DNA of 64,000 bases from Puffinus mauretanicus (Eukaryota; Chordata; Aves; Procellariiformes; Procellariidae), in assembly GCA_023333565.1 (NCBI GenBank), contig JAJKFH010002781.1, positions 514,501 to 578,500 on the forward strand, in the 5' to 3' direction. Position 1 is the first letter of the stretch. Each line of letters starts with the position of its first letter. This document shows positions 13,001-25,167 of this stretch, in pieces. A program made the translations under genes and the position numbers. Below the pieces are notes generated by a model. It was not told the DNA's origin and searched no databases. It worked only from the letters and a program-made list of their open reading frames with translations.

Positions 13001-15974
13001 AAAAATGTCTTCATGTTTTCACTAAAGCAATAAAAGTTCATCAGAATCATGCAAAGATGAAAGAAAGATCTGAACAGCATGTTTTTTCTTTAAATCATGC
13101 AGCAGACCATGGAAAAATATAAAGAGAAAACAGCAAATGTAGGAGAAAGGCTCTTCTAATGCTGTCTGTTTATTCCAGTATCCATCTGCTAATAGCAGAT
13201 GCCAAATGAAATTAAAAAGCCCAAAAAAGTGTAGAGGAATGCCTTCAGTACTCTCCTAAACACACAATCATCAGTATAGAAATCTTCTGAACCAAAAGGT
13301 GTATTTAAATCACCATGTTTAATAACCATTATTGTAGTTAAGAATCTCCATATTTTATCTATTCTATTTCTTGGCTTCTACACTTTTGTATGTCGAGTGA
13401 AAACCTGCTTGCTCTGTAGGTTTAAACTCGCTTACTATTAATTTTATTAGGTACCCTTGCTTTTATTAGGAAGAAGAGTGAGTACTTATTTCTTTGCCTT
13501 CTGTATTTTTATTAATTATTATTTTATTATTATATTTGTATTTTTATGATTTTATAGCTCTTTAACATACTCTCTTTTCCACCATCTGGTTCCAAGCGGG
13601 ACAACTTGAGTCTACACAGCTTCTTCTCAAGCAGAAGCTGTTTAGTACAGCTGATTTACTATATCTTATTCTTTGTATCTTTTCTGATTTTACTACATTA
13701 TTTTGGGAAAGACAGCAAGAATCACCTACAATTTAAAAAAATGTAGATTTATTTAGTAGTATGAAAGAATTTGCATGGTGTTTTGATTTGCCATGTTGTT
13801 TGCTGTGGAACCTTAGGCTTGGCATTTTCAGCAAGATCTTGACAATGAGTTTCTAGATTCTCTTTCCAAATCATAAACAGGTATCTTAGAGCTTATTGCA
13901 GTGAAACGATAGTTACGATGTCTTTTCTTTTGTGTGTACAATGAAGTCCCCCAGCATGAAAATAGGCATTCCTCTCTGTAGAAGCTTTTTTTGGAAGTCC
14001 TTTTGGTGTTCCTTACAGTCCCTGGCTGTGGCTTGACCCATGAGTGGTCCATGCAGTGCTCTAGCAGCTCTTGAGTGTTGTGAAACCCACAGGGTCACTG
14101 TGACAGACTGCAAATTAGAGAAGCTCCTGAAGGAGAGCTACTTTATGCTTTTTATCTTCAGCATAAAAGTTAGAGGTTGTAACCCTGAACAATCTCTAAA
14201 CAGAATACAGAAAGTGCAAAAATGGTTCACTTTCTCTTCATAAGCCTTTGCAACGAATTGAACTCTGACAGAACTGAGGACTTACAGCTTTAGGGCAAAT
14301 AAAACAAATTAGAAGAAGAAAGTATCCTCCACTGCAAATATTTCTAGGTCCAATTGATTAGATGCCTTTAAGTAAAAAAATTTTCAGTCTATTGATGATA
14401 TTCCTTTTTACTTGTCTGAATTGCTTTATTCTTTGTTTTAGATTTTCTGTAATTTTATTGCTCAAAGAGTTATCAGACTAAGAAAAACTCAGATACTTCT
14501 TATATTGGTGCATTTTAAACATCACTAATGTAAATATTAAGGTGCATGATTCGTGGAATCTGTGCATTATGGAAATTACATTAACGTAAAAAAAAAATCC
14601 ACTAAAGAAATTCTACCCAGCAGAGAAAGCATAAATAACTCCTCCTATTTTTACTCACTTCTTATCTCCCCTCATTGAATACACTACAGGGAAACATGTA
14701 AAAGTGGAAGACTTGTCATGCAGGTAGTTTTTTTGTTTATGTTAAATTTTATACAGAAAGTCCCTTAGTTTAAATTTCTGATAGTTCAGATTCTTCACTT
14801 TTTTATATTAGTCATGGATTACAACAAAAATATATGTCACAGTTCAGAGCTCTCTCATATCCCAACAAATTGTGAAAGCTGTGCATTGAGCTTGGTTATT
14901 CTGGAGGGGAAGCCTGTGAAACAAGATATTAGTTCACTCTTTCATGGTAATGGCTGGTGATGAAGAATGTTTGTATATGTTAGGATATTTTGCATCACAG
15001 CCGATCTTCCTTTCCCTTTCCCAGTTCAACATTTTTATTACACCTTTTCATTACACACAATCAATTTAGTCTATATGTTAATTTTTAGAGGAACTGACAA
15101 CAGCATGCTTGAAAATCAGTTTCATCTATAATTATAGGGAAATTTACATCCTAGTTTTTTAAGCAATTATATAGCTGATTAATAAATATTTACTTTTAAA
15201 ATTACAATTCCAATTCCAAATTCTCCCCCAAAATCTAGGAAAAAATAAACAAAGTCCCGATCCCCCTCTTCTGCCCTATCCACTTTTCTCTTCCACCATC
15301 CCTCTTCTCCCACTATTTCCCCTTTCCCCTGCAAAATTGTTCAGTGGTACATCATTTGCATAAACTCATCTGCTGGACAAAGCAATCATAGAAGAAGCCA
15401 TCTGCTGCGAGGAAAAGATACGAGAAGATATTTCATCTCAGAAGACCCAGCCATGGGAGGAAAAATGATCATTCTGTTAAAAAAATTATAGGAAAAATTT
15501 ATTTTACATTCATGTTCTGTTTTCAAGTTGGAAAACACATTGGAAAACCAAATATTATTTTTTCAAAAGCAAAAAATTTTAGAAACACATTCCAAGAATG
15601 AATTAGCTTTCTTCTTTCATTCTCTTTTCCTGAAGGAAGTTGAAAAGAAGAAGAATGGAAGGAGTTAAAAAAAGGAAGAATACAATTAATGACAGTTTCC
15701 CAGACAAATATGAAATTTTTCAGAGAAGTAATATTTTACGTTTATGAATCTTCTCAGAGAACTGGAAAGTATTTGTAACATTTAGGTTTTGTTGAGACAT
15801 TACTTTTCAATGTTTTTAATTTTGTCATACAAACATTTTGCCCCATACCAACAGGCTAACTGGTTAATCAGCTAAACTTTTATTGAATTCCTCCACCTCA
15901 GTTTTCAACATTTACCTCTGCAGAGAAATAGCAGTGACACAAGTAAGTGATCTCATCAGTATTACTATTGTTTA
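4091..15974. other. Long AT-rich noncoding stretch
   Basis: Twelve kilobases without a recognisable gene, CR1 element or RNA gene. The longest frames (7758-8129 and 9469-9843, both minus, 123 and 124 codons) resemble no protein I know and lack convincing splice flanks. Around 9520-9790 both strands are open and the base composition is less AT-rich, but I cannot assign it. A very AT-rich patch rich in TTATT words lies at about 13498-13555. Confidence 0.55.
11449..11489. repeat. Short direct repeat with 9-bp spacer
   Basis: TGAATGTATCCTAGAC at 11449-11464 is repeated at 11474-11489 with one change (CCC for CCT). Local duplication. Confidence 0.75.
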
Positions 15975-16147
15975 GTTGCCCAGAGAAGTTGTGGATGTCC
16001 CATCCCTGGAGGTGTTCAAGGTCAGGTTGGATGGGGCTTTGAGCAATCTGATCTAGTGAAAGATGTCCCTGCCCATGGCAGGGGGATTGGACCAGATGAT
16101 CTTTAAAGTTCCTTCCAACCCAAACCGTTCTATGATTCTGTGATTCT
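15975..16147 (+). mobile_element. CR1 retrotransposon, 3' end fragment
   Basis: This is a 5'-truncated avian CR1 (chicken repeat 1) in plus orientation. It starts in the last codons of ORF2 (GCCCAGAGAAGTTGTGG, the usual 'LPREVV'-type region). It passes through the 'CTGCCCATGGCAGGGGGATTGG' class of 3' untranslated sequence and the 'TTCCTTCCAACCCAAACC' block, and ends with the CR1 octamer series TTCTATGATTCTGTGATTCT. CR1 copies by target-primed reverse transcription and most copies are cut short at the 5' end, as here. It cannot move on its own. Confidence 0.95.
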
Positions 16148-19100
16148 TCCAGCTTTCACTGCAGCTGCACTACCAGTCCCTAGAGTGCTAGTCTCTGTTA
16201 ATTTTTAATGTCTTCACTGACAACCTCTCAGTTGTGGCCTTCTGTGAATGGAACATATATAGAGTGTATATATTTTTTATTATAATTTTGTTTTCTTATT
16301 ATCCTTTTTATTAGTAGATTTTTGTCTTATGTGCTTCCTGGAATGGAAGCTTTCAGGCATTTTTAGGTATTTGATTTGCTACTCCTTTATCCTCTTTCTT
16401 TCTTTGCCTAGCTCTACTGCGTGAAACTTAACCTTAGTATCAGTCTCATTCAAATCAGGCTTTCAAACACATCCTAGCTTCATAAAACAAGAATTAATGA
16501 GAATGAGTATTGTTCTGGGAACAAGCAAACATACAAGAATTTGTATTAGAATTTAGATGGGGGACAGACTATACTAGGAAGGGGAAAAAACTCAGAATAA
16601 TGTCCTATGGGGAAACAAAATGCTGCAGGAGCTTGTTATATTTTGCCCATGGTCCTCCAACTGGGCTTTTGAGCACATGGAGATTGTTGGCCAGTCACTT
16701 CAGAAGCAGCTGAAGCACCCACCATGAAGGGACTTGGGAAGATATCAGGAAGCACTGTATGAATGGGGACAGCAAAACTAACTGGGGTAACTGTGCAGGG
16801 AGCTACAGGTGTGATTAAAGTCCTCCTGTTCACAGCACAATTTCATTTTAACCATATTTGAGGTTATAGTAATACTAGAACTTCTGTAGGTTTTCAGATG
16901 TTAATATAAACAAAACAACATTGAAGAATCCAAGCATCCAATAAGTGAAGAATATTTAATATTTTTTTATTTTACTCAAATCTGCCAATGGAAGGATCAA
17001 TATACTTGTTAGTGATCACAATAAGGCTTTGAAGAGTATGCAGAAAAATAGATTTCAATGTGTATACCTTGTAATGAACAACAGTGTGTGCTAACATCTC
17101 ATCAGAGATGAGAATGATGGGGATGTCAGGTTTTGAAATGCACATATGGAAGAGGAAAAACGTCTCCCACAGGTGGGGAACTCATCTAATGCAGTCAGAA
17201 GTTGAGAATCTTTCTCTTCTAAAAGTTTTTGAAAATGTATCCATCATCTCAGGCCTTATGGAAAAATTGGATTTCAGGCTCTCGTTTTCAGGCGGAGAAG
17301 GACCTTCACCAATGACAAGAGACAGAAGTTAGCTCAGTCTGTTCATGGATGGAGTAAGAACATGGTGGCGTTTGCTAAGGCCTAAAAGCTCTCCTTAGCT
17401 CACAAGTGGATAGGCTCGTGATATTTTTTTCTGCATAAGTTTTTATCCAAATATCTAGGTTCTTCCCACTATTTCCAACTTAGAAAGTTTCAGAACTGTT
17501 CGTGATGTTATACATGAAGAGTATGAACTACTGTTAAGGAGTGGACAAAGCCACGTTGCTTGATTCTCTTAAGTCTGATGGATAGACTTTCTGTTTCAAG
17601 AACAAGATAATACTTACAAGTGGCAACTTGTCATTCATTTAAGTGTTTCTATGATTCTACTCTTCTTCTCTTTATGGAGAGATTATTTACGGATATGCCA
17701 GAATTACATCTCATTAACAATTCTGTTAAGATGGAATTAAAAAATACATGAAACTCATGACCTAGTTTTCATTTTATTCAGACTGCTTACACTGTTCTCA
17801 TCATAACTAGGGCTTATGAGCCATATGTACTCCTTCACAAATCTCTTATTGCTGCAGAAGAGTCTAAGAGTTCATATTCAACAGTATAACCAGCAAGCAT
17901 ATCAACCTCTGAATTTCTTGCAAATGTTTAATTTAAAACTTAGGTGTTTAAGAAAGAGGAAACCCTTGGGGGGAATTAGGCATTAATTAGGAAAATCTGA
18001 GGGTCCATTGCATTTGACAACAATGTGTGTAAAAACTTCTACACTTCTTCTCATTAATTGTAGATTTTTGGCTTGGCTGTTGATTACGTGGGTGTGCTTT
18101 TTTCAGCAAGGGAAAAATGGCTTGGCTGTAGAGGAAAACTCACTACACAAAGTGGAGTTCAATGCACAAGTAAAAAAAGTTTAGAAGGGTGGTTAAATGG
18201 TTTGTTTCTACTGGCTGCTGTCAGTAACAGCTACTACTTTTAATGATACTAAATGCAACATTGTTAGAATTGTAATTTTCAAGTTGAAGATAAACCCTAA
18301 ACATCTTTCAAAATTTAGATGGCCTTATAGCCTCTTAGGCTTGCTGACAAACACAACCACTCCAGAGACAGAGGAAAATCTCATGTCAGGGGGCAGCAAG
18401 CATGACTTAAACCTGTAACTGAAATTTTACATCATTAGAGAAACATACAAAAAGTCCAAAGCCATTCCAGTAAAATGTTACATGTCACTAACTTCACAGT
18501 TATCTAAGCTGTCTCACTAGGATGTAGGTGGAAGTAATCTTCTAGCTATGGCTGTTCCAGTGGAAAATGTGCTCTGTACTAGAAAGAGGCTCACTATTTT
18601 TTGTGTACATGCCCAGCAGAGTAGTTTGGGAGACTCCTCCTGAGCTATATGTCAAGCTAAATCAATTTGGATTAGATTAAATAGTTCAAACATTTGGATT
18701 AAGTTGCTGGATTTTGCTTGAAGTGAATAAAGCAGGATCCACAGAAGCAGCCCCTCCAGCAGATCAAATCTAGATTTTGTGCATTGGTGGAGAGCTGGTG
18801 GCTGCAACCTCTTCTGCAAGCATGGCCGGACCCTGTGTAAACTCCTTAATGATGTTACCTCCATTTATAAATACTACACTTTAGATATGTTTTTTTTTTT
18901 GTATTTGTGTTAACTTTCTAGAAATAAAATACACGCATTCAGGAAAAAAAATTACTATATGGTACCTGTTACATTAGACTAGCTGAATTTAGATTGTTCT
19001 AAATGGATGGCTATTCATTTTACATATCCCACTACACACTGATCTATTTCAAGCCTGCTCAGAATGAAATTAAAGATTTAAGAAACATTTACTATTCTTC

Positions 19101-19832
19101 CACTGCATTTCTTGTTCTCATTTCCTTTATGAAGATTCTTTTCTTTGTATGGTCTCTTAGAAGCTTCAGGAAATATTTATCCTGCAATGTAAATAAAAAA
19201 CCCCAAACAAACAAACTGTTGGCTTGGTTTTCAACTGGTGCAAATCAGGCTAACTTAACCAGAACAGAAAGAACATTAATGTGAATTCCTTACATAAGTG
19301 GGCTACCTCTGGGTGATAGGAAAGCTGCTTTCACTCTTCTGCTCCCTTTAACCCATTTGTTTCAAAAATCCAATCATTTGCTTTTTTTTTTTTTTTTCTG
19401 GATAAGCAGATCTAGGAAGCCTTTTTCCCCCCTCTTCTGGGATATATTTTTTGAATCTGTTTGTTCACACAAAATATTTGCAAAAATTAATAGAAATTTT
19501 AGATAAGTGAATAGGTACAGTCTGCAAAGAGGATGAGTGTGGAACAACACCTGCTTTTAGTCAGCATATAAAAAAGAACAATTTCTTATTTTTTAAAAAA
19601 CCAAACCTGTTCCACGTTTTCATGAAGTGGCTGCCATTTCTGGAACAGGGACCTTTATCTTTCCTCGAGATCTGTCCTGCTAACAATTTCAGTCTAGTAG
19701 TAAGATATTTCAGCTGACTTAAAGTGGCAGATGATTCTAGCTGATTTCACAGTAAGCTCAAGGTTGAATTAGGGACAGGCGTCTGGTCACAATCATGACA
19801 GATGAGGGGTGGAGAGGACTTTCTTCCCCTAG
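16148..19832. other. AT-rich noncoding sequence
   Basis: No gene or element recognised. It contains a 16-T run at 19382-19397 and an isolated TCTATGATTCT word near 17647 that is too short to call CR1. Confidence 0.55.
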
Positions 19833-19921
19833 CAGATTTACAGGCTGCCTTACTAAGAAGACAGCCTAGGCTGAAGTTTGTCTTTTGTTGCTAAGCTCCT
19901 AAGAAAACTGACACAGGAAAG
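19833..19921 (+). other. Candidate noncoding exon with strong splice signals
   Basis: The stretch is preceded by a pyrimidine-rich acceptor (CTTTCTTCCCCTAG) and followed by a near-consensus donor (GGAAAG then GTGAGT). All three frames contain stops, so it would be a UTR or long noncoding RNA exon of 89 nt (86 nt if the AG three bases later is used). A second candidate exon with a strong acceptor follows 334 nt downstream, giving a plausible GT-AG intron. Cryptic sites of this quality do occur by chance, so this is a lead and not an annotation. Confidence 0.25.
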
Positions 19922-20231
19922 GTGAGTGTGAATGAAAGCTATGCTGACTCTTCTCTAATTTCCCTGGTTTGTAATTAACAACATTTAAAAATACGGACGA
20001 GTACAGCTACCTCTTTACACAGTGTAGGCTGGCCTTGCTCTCTGCCAGTCCAGAAAATGATTGCCACAAACTAAAAAAAAAAGCTCTCAGTATTAGTGCA
20101 TCAGGCACTTATCTGGGAGCAGGGAGAGAGCTCATCTTCCTCTTAAGAAATGTCCTTTCGTATTTGTTTTCTACTGTGTGTACTGCCTTCTTTCCTCCTT
20201 TACTAAGCAATTGCAGATAATCCTTCCTCTC

Positions 20232-20250
20232 TTTTTTTTTTTTTTTTTTT
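20232..20250. repeat. Poly-T tract (19 T)
   Basis: Uninterrupted 19 T. It ends five bases before the candidate exon at 20256, so it doubles as a possible polypyrimidine tract (T-run then CCCAG). Confidence 0.85.
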
Positions 20251-20255
20251 CCCAG

Positions 20256-20348
20256 TGAAATCCACACTCTTCATCCAGCTTTGAACCCAAAACTCATTGC
20301 CCTGAAGATGCTGCCTTCCATGTTTGGAGACTGGGATTTAAGAGTATC
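20256..20348 (+). other. Candidate 93-nt internal exon, product not recognised
   Basis: On the plus strand, TACTAAG (a near-consensus branch point) about 50 bases upstream is followed by a 19-T tract and CCCAG. The stretch itself is open in one frame, and GTAAGA follows at 20349. Length is 93 nt, so it would keep frame (1 base + 30 codons + 2 bases). The peptide, containing NPKLIALKMLPSMFGDWD, resembles no family I know. The base before the donor is C, which is unfavourable. A frame on the other strand is also open, so coding is far from shown. Confidence 0.2.
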
Positions 20349-23300
20349 GTAAGAACATTCATGGGAGGAGAAAACAAAATGGACATCAGGGGATGGAGAA
20401 AGCATCCTACATCTCTGACAGCCTCCTTCTCCCTCATAGTTGCTACTTCTCTTTGTCCTCAGGGGGCTTTTGAGCCTCTGTTGGGAGCTCTTCGCTTCTG
20501 CCTTGCACACTTGAAGGAACTTCTGATAATCCACCTAGTTCTTTTGAGACTAATAATATTTTGCTAAGTCAGCATCTGGAAAACCCTCATGGCAGAGACC
20601 TTGTTTGGTGATGAGCAGATTGACCCCTCAATGAATTGTACCTATAATACCTGCAAAGCCTTAAGGTAAACAAAAGGAGATAGCACAAGTTAATTTGTTA
20701 ACACAATAGTTAATAACGACACCATGTACCTATTGCACTTTACTGTAATACATGTTATATGAAAATGATAATAATATATGGATCTCGGTAAAATCTAATC
20801 AGGCCCCGGATATGGTGATATTTCTCCTTGGATTTTACAATGTGTAAGGCAATAACATCTCTCAGTTTACAGATACTACCAAAGGAAGGTGTGTAATATA
20901 TAACCATGCCCAGTTTGGATAGACTTTATGAGAAGCTGAAACTGTAAACTCAGCATAGAGAGCTAAACATTTCAGTAAAAGTCTCTGGATGGGTCAATAA
21001 GGTATACTTTGTAAACCTGTTTTGAGCTATTAACTTCAGCTCATGGAGAATTTCCTGCTGTTTATATGACTGCCAAAGCTTGCTCCATAACTGTTATGAA
21101 AGCAATTTTTGCTATTGTTACCAGCACTTCAACATAGTCACATTAATGGCCCTGTGCAGGAGATATTAGTGCAATATGTGAAATGTAGCTATTTTTTTTG
21201 TTGGTGGTGCTTTGTGTTGAAAATATGGGAAAAATAATTACACTGCGGAAATTGGTGATATACAATTATGATACTTTTAATTAAAAGCAAAAAGGAAGAC
21301 AGACATTGGATAATAGGATATTGTTTTCTCCCCTTTTAATGGGATTTTAAATGAAAATTTAAATGAATATTTAAAAATTTAAAACTGAAGCATAATGTCA
21401 CTTAACAGGAATAATCTATCTTTATATTAAGAAATTTATTGGAAAAAAAAGCAGTGCCATTTTCAGATATTTTTTATTTTATAATATTGCAACACCGTAC
21501 TAGAATAGATCCATAACAGTGATTTTACAGGAATTACAAAAGAAAAGTGGAAAAAATGTAGGTTCACCATTTGAACCAGACATATTTACACGTTTGTTCA
21601 GTGAGTTTACAGGTGAGGTCTATTACCTTTGACATCTTTGCATATAGGATTGCATCTGTTTTCTGGGCTTGTGTTTGTTTAATGCTTATTTCAAGAGTAT
21701 GGCCAACCGTGCTGCTGAATCAGGCCCAAAGTTTTCAGCAGCTTGCAGGAAAGCACCCTTACTAACAACAGAACTCACTCCCAACAACACCCGCAGAGAT
21801 GGCAAGGAAATGTCCTGTGTGAAGGGTGGCTTTTGCAACTTGTTATTTGCACCTGAAAGGCAAATAAACACATAGGACTTAGAAAAAATGGTCTGAATTG
21901 GATGACCTTATCCTTAATTCAGCATAATTCTTGAGCTTCAAGAAGCATTGATAATCAGGTTTGGCATATTGACACCCAATACCTTTTTTTCCTTTGCTTG
22001 ACTGACATCCCGTGCCCTCACAGCAGACTGTCGTTAATCCAGTTCATCATCATCTGTAATGCATGGTATGTATGCAAAAGCAGGGAAAAAACTGAAATAT
22101 GGGACTACATGTAGAAAAGCTTGAGAACCAGTACATCTTAGATTACACAGGTCGTTTATAAACTCTCTTAAGAGTACAATTAATAATTCTTCTCTGGAGC
22201 ATATGAGTTTCTGAAACAAAGGTAGAATGAAACTTGTTTTTTAGAATAGCTCCCAGTACCTGCCTTTTTGTAAGAACTGGCAAGTCACGGGTGTGCTGTG
22301 GAAGTTATGTGCTTATGCCTGTGGGACAAGGAGTTTTACAATGTCAATTAGTCTGTTGAGTTCAGACAAAGAGACACTGCCCACATGTGCAGAGGAGGTT
22401 CTTCTTTAGTAGTGCTGTGTGAAGAGAGCATATATCAAAAGAGGTCCAGAAAAAAATTACTAATTTACATGAACATGGAGAAAAAGAAAAGCAGCAAATG
22501 AAAATACTTAATTAAAGAAGAGGTACATTTATACACTTTTTGTAGTTGAAAAGTACTGGAAAAAAAATTTTCTTTCCTTTTTGAAATTTAATGAGCTCTG
22601 CTCACAAGCAAAAACATTCAAATACAATGCAATATTTCTCAGTTTCAAAATACTGGAAACTTACTCACATAACCATGGACATCTGTCAAATGAGAAAGAG
22701 CAGTTTGACACAGAGAAGAAAAGAGCATTCCTCTGAGCTCCCCATAGCAAATTTGAGAGCTGAGAAACCTGGATAGCTTAGATAAGATTCAAACAGGCAT
22801 CAAAACATGAAGTTCCTCCTTTGAACTGAACCCTGCTACCTCAATTTCAGAAGTGCTTATGACATCTACAAGACTCTCTAGCAAAAGACTGAATGACAAG
22901 GAAGAAGAGGTACAGCTGAAATGCTGTTTTGTTTTTTAAGCAAGGGAGAGCTGCAAAGTACAGTTCCTGAGAGCAACAACAACAAAAACCCCACAATTTT
23001 TGTTTGTGTTTATTTATAAATAAAGACTAGAAATGTTCTCTACCTTCCTTTCAGGAGTTGTCACAAGATAAACTGCTCCCACTGATGTCAGCTGAAAAGT
23101 CACTTAGTTGCTTTATCTTTTGGTAAACTTTGCCTTTTGGTTGAGCCAGAATGAGCATTAGATAAAGCAGACTTACCTTTTCATTTGAGAACGGAGAGTG
23201 TAGGCACATTCCTAAGATCACCATTGTTTTTCAAGTTGTCTCGATTTACTGAAGTTGAACTCTAGATGAATATCAGGCAGAAGTACCTGCCACTTAAGCT

Positions 23301-24019
23301 CAGAGCTAGAACTATTGAATTCCACAATATTCACAGTATAAAGTGAATTACATTTTTTTTCCATTTTGGTTGGAATAAATTTTTCTCAGGAAGACTGTGT
23401 ATGTTGTGTCAAATTTCTTATTTTGAAAAAAACCCCAAACATCTATTGCAAAAGAACTTATGTAAACATTCTGTTTTGACAATTTTGAAAACTAAATGTC
23501 TTCAGTTCTACTGTGGAGGAGTTTTAAAACATTAAAGTCTTTAAAAATCCACAAAGTGAAACACTCAATGATTGAAAGAAGGTGTTTTGAATTATTGTAA
23601 CATTGTTTCCTTTAAATATTCTCACTTCATGGAAATGTGAGATTTTTCTTTTTACCTTGTGCTAAAGATGTGAGAAGTACAAAACAGGAGATGGGCAAAT
23701 AACAGAAATCTTGAAAATAAAGATTGAAAATCAGATTTCTGTTCAGCACTACAGAAAGAAATTACTATGAAAATCATGTCAGATTATGTGTGAGGATAAA
23801 AGGATGATACATTGTTTCAGTGCACCTAGCAAATTGTTTGCCATCCAGAAGTTCAACCTGGTGCATAAAATAATGCAGACATCCAGGCTCTGTGGTGTGC
23901 TTTTCTGCTCACTGGATCTATGAACAGATGAATCTAAATTTCATGGAACATGCCTTGAAAAGCTAGAGGACAGTGCCATTTTTGTGTTATGGGAGGAGCT
24001 GAATAAGGTAAAACGGCAT
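20349..24019. other. AT-rich noncoding sequence
   Basis: No gene, CR1 copy or RNA gene recognised. Short frames only. A donor-like AAAAG/GTAAGTC on the minus strand near 23171 has no good partner acceptor. Confidence 0.55.
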
Positions 24020-24116
24020 TCATAGAATCACAGAATCACAGAACCACAGAAGGGTTGAGGTTGGAAAGGACCTTTGGAAGTCATCTGGTCCAACCCGTCT
24101 GCTCAAGCAGGGCCAC

Positions 24117-24308
24117 CTAGAAACAGTTGCCCAGGACTGTGTCTAGATGTTTTTTTAATATCTCCAAGGATGGAGATTCCACAACCTCCCTGGGAAACCT
24201 GTGCCAGGGCTCAGTCACCCTCACAGCCAAAAAGTGTTTCCTGATGTTCAGCAGGATCCTCCTGTGTTTCATTTTGTGCCCACTGCCTCTGGTCCTGTCA
24301 CTGGGCAC
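24117..24308 (-). pseudogene. CR1 ORF2 C-terminal remnant (older copy)
   Basis: A 63-codon frame that matches the extreme C-terminus of CR1 ORF2, the protein carrying endonuclease and reverse transcriptase. Landmarks are SDRTRGSGHK near the start, then [12 protein letters not shown] and the terminal LDTVLGN. The catalytic domains are absent: only the tail after the reverse transcriptase is present. Changes at usually conserved spots (for example WHRF where WNRL is usual) fit long decay. Confidence 0.85.
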
Positions 24309-24364
24309 TACTGAAAAGAGCCTGGCTCCACTCTTTCCACCCTCCCTTCAGGTATTTATATTAA

Positions 24365-24369
24365 TTGAT
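24365..24369. repeat. Possible target-site duplication, left copy (TTGAT)
   Basis: TTGAT directly precedes the octamer end of the inserted CR1 and is repeated at 25163-25167 directly after its other end. Removing one copy and the insert restores the expected continuity of the older CR1. Five bases is short, so part of the match could be chance. Confidence 0.55.
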
Positions 24370-24462
24370 AAATCATAGAATCATAGAATCATAGAATCAG
24401 TAAGGTTGGAAAAGACCTCTAAGATCATCGAGTCCAACCGTCAATCCAACACACCATGCCCA

Positions 24463-24873
24463 CTACACCATGTCCCTAAGGGCCTCATCTACACGTCTTT
24501 TAAATACTTCCAGGGATGGTGACTCTACCACTTCCCTGGGCAGCCTGTTCCAAGGCTTGACCACTCTTGCAGTAAAGAAATTTCTCCTAGTGTCCAATCT
24601 AAACCTCCCCTGGCGCAACTTGAGGCCATTTCCTCTCGTCCTATCGCTAGTTATTTGGGAGAAGAGACCAACACCCACCTCACTACAACCTCCTTTCAGG
24701 TAGTTGTAGAGCGCGATGAGGTCTCCCCTCAGCCTCCTCTTCTCCAGGCTAACCAGTCCCAGTTCCCTCAGCCGCTCCTCATAAGACTTGTGCTCCAGGC
24801 CCTTCACCAGCTTCGTTGCCCTCCTCTGGACACGCTCCAGCACCTCCATGTCCTTCTTGTAGTGAGGGCCCAC
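24463..24873 (-). pseudogene. CR1 ORF2 C-terminal part, open frame (younger copy)
   Basis: A 136-residue frame corresponding to the end of CR1 ORF2, downstream of the reverse transcriptase core. Landmarks in order are [72 protein letters not shown] and a terminal LRDMV. The frame is intact to the natural stop. It is only a tail: the endonuclease and the reverse transcriptase catalytic region were never copied into this 5'-truncated insertion, so it is a dead fragment despite being open. Confidence 0.92.
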
Positions 24874-24888
24874 GACACAGTACCTCCC

Positions 24889-25125
24889 TCACTGCTCCAC
24901 CTCCTGCTCCTGCTGGCCACTATTCCTAATACAGGTCAGGATGCCATTGGCCTTCTTGGCCACCTGAGCACACTGCCGGCTCATGTTCAGCCGACTGTCA
25001 ATCAGCACCCCCAGGTCCTTTTCCTCCGGGCAGCTTTCCAGCCACTCTTCCCCAAGCCTGTAGCGTTGCCTGGGGTTGTTGTGGCCGAAGTGCAGGACCC
25101 GGCACTTGGCCTTGTTGAACCTCAT
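24889..25125 (-). pseudogene. CR1 ORF2 segment upstream of the tail (younger copy)
   Basis: A 78-residue frame in the same register as the tail at 24463-24873. It starts at [14 protein letters not shown] and contains [14 protein letters not shown] and KKANGIL, which mark the region after the reverse transcriptase core in CR1 ORF2. A TGA at 24889-24891 and a deletion of a few tens of bases (compare the older copy near 25330-25375) separate it from the tail. The deletion removes the segment that normally links the two. Confidence 0.88.
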
Positions 25126-25162
25126 AGAATTGGCCTCGGCCCATCGTTCCAGCCTGTCCAGG

Positions 25163-25167
25163 TTGAT
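25163..25167. repeat. Possible target-site duplication, right copy (TTGAT)
   Basis: Second copy of TTGAT, immediately after the 5' truncation point of the inserted CR1. See the copy at 24365-24369. Confidence 0.55.

Larger units (their letters stand above)
24020..24369 (-). mobile_element. Older CR1 element, 3' part (interrupted copy)
   Basis: Read on the minus strand this is the 3' end of a CR1. The plus strand starts with three degenerate octamer units (CATAGAAT, CACAGAAT, CACAGAAC), then the 'GTTGGAAAGGACCTTTGGAAGTCATCTGGTCCAA'-type 3' UTR split over 24059-24093, then the C-terminal ORF2 codons. The homology stops abruptly after CAGGTATTTATATTAATTGAT, exactly where a second CR1 begins. 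The lost continuation resumes at 25168, so this and 25168-25569 are one element split by an insertion. Confidence 0.93.
24370..25162 (-). mobile_element. Younger CR1 element inserted in the older CR1
   Basis: A 5'-truncated CR1 of about 790 bp in minus orientation. The plus strand begins with three clean CATAGAAT-type octamers, then the 'GGTTGGAAAAGACCTCTAAGATCATCGAGTCCAACC' 3' UTR (in 24403-24440) and about 220 codons of ORF2 in reverse. It is much better preserved than the flanking CR1: the last 137 codons of ORF2 form one open frame. Truncation lies at CCAGCCTGTCCAGG. It looks like a CR1 lineage of the kind common in neoavian birds; a subfamily name would need a repeat library search. Confidence 0.95.

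Noticed and set aside
13828..14113. Two overlapping minus-strand frames (one with LGDFIVHTKEK) that recall a retrotransposon endonuclease 'GDFN' motif
   Set aside because: Only a few residues agree and neither frame continues into the expected neighbouring motifs.
17640..17660. TTCTATGATTCTA word resembling a CR1 3' octamer end
   Set aside because: No CR1 3' UTR or ORF2 sequence precedes it on the plus strand.
23171..23215. Minus-strand donor GAAAAG/GTAAGTC
   Set aside because: The only nearby acceptor is weak and would leave a 35-nt exon.
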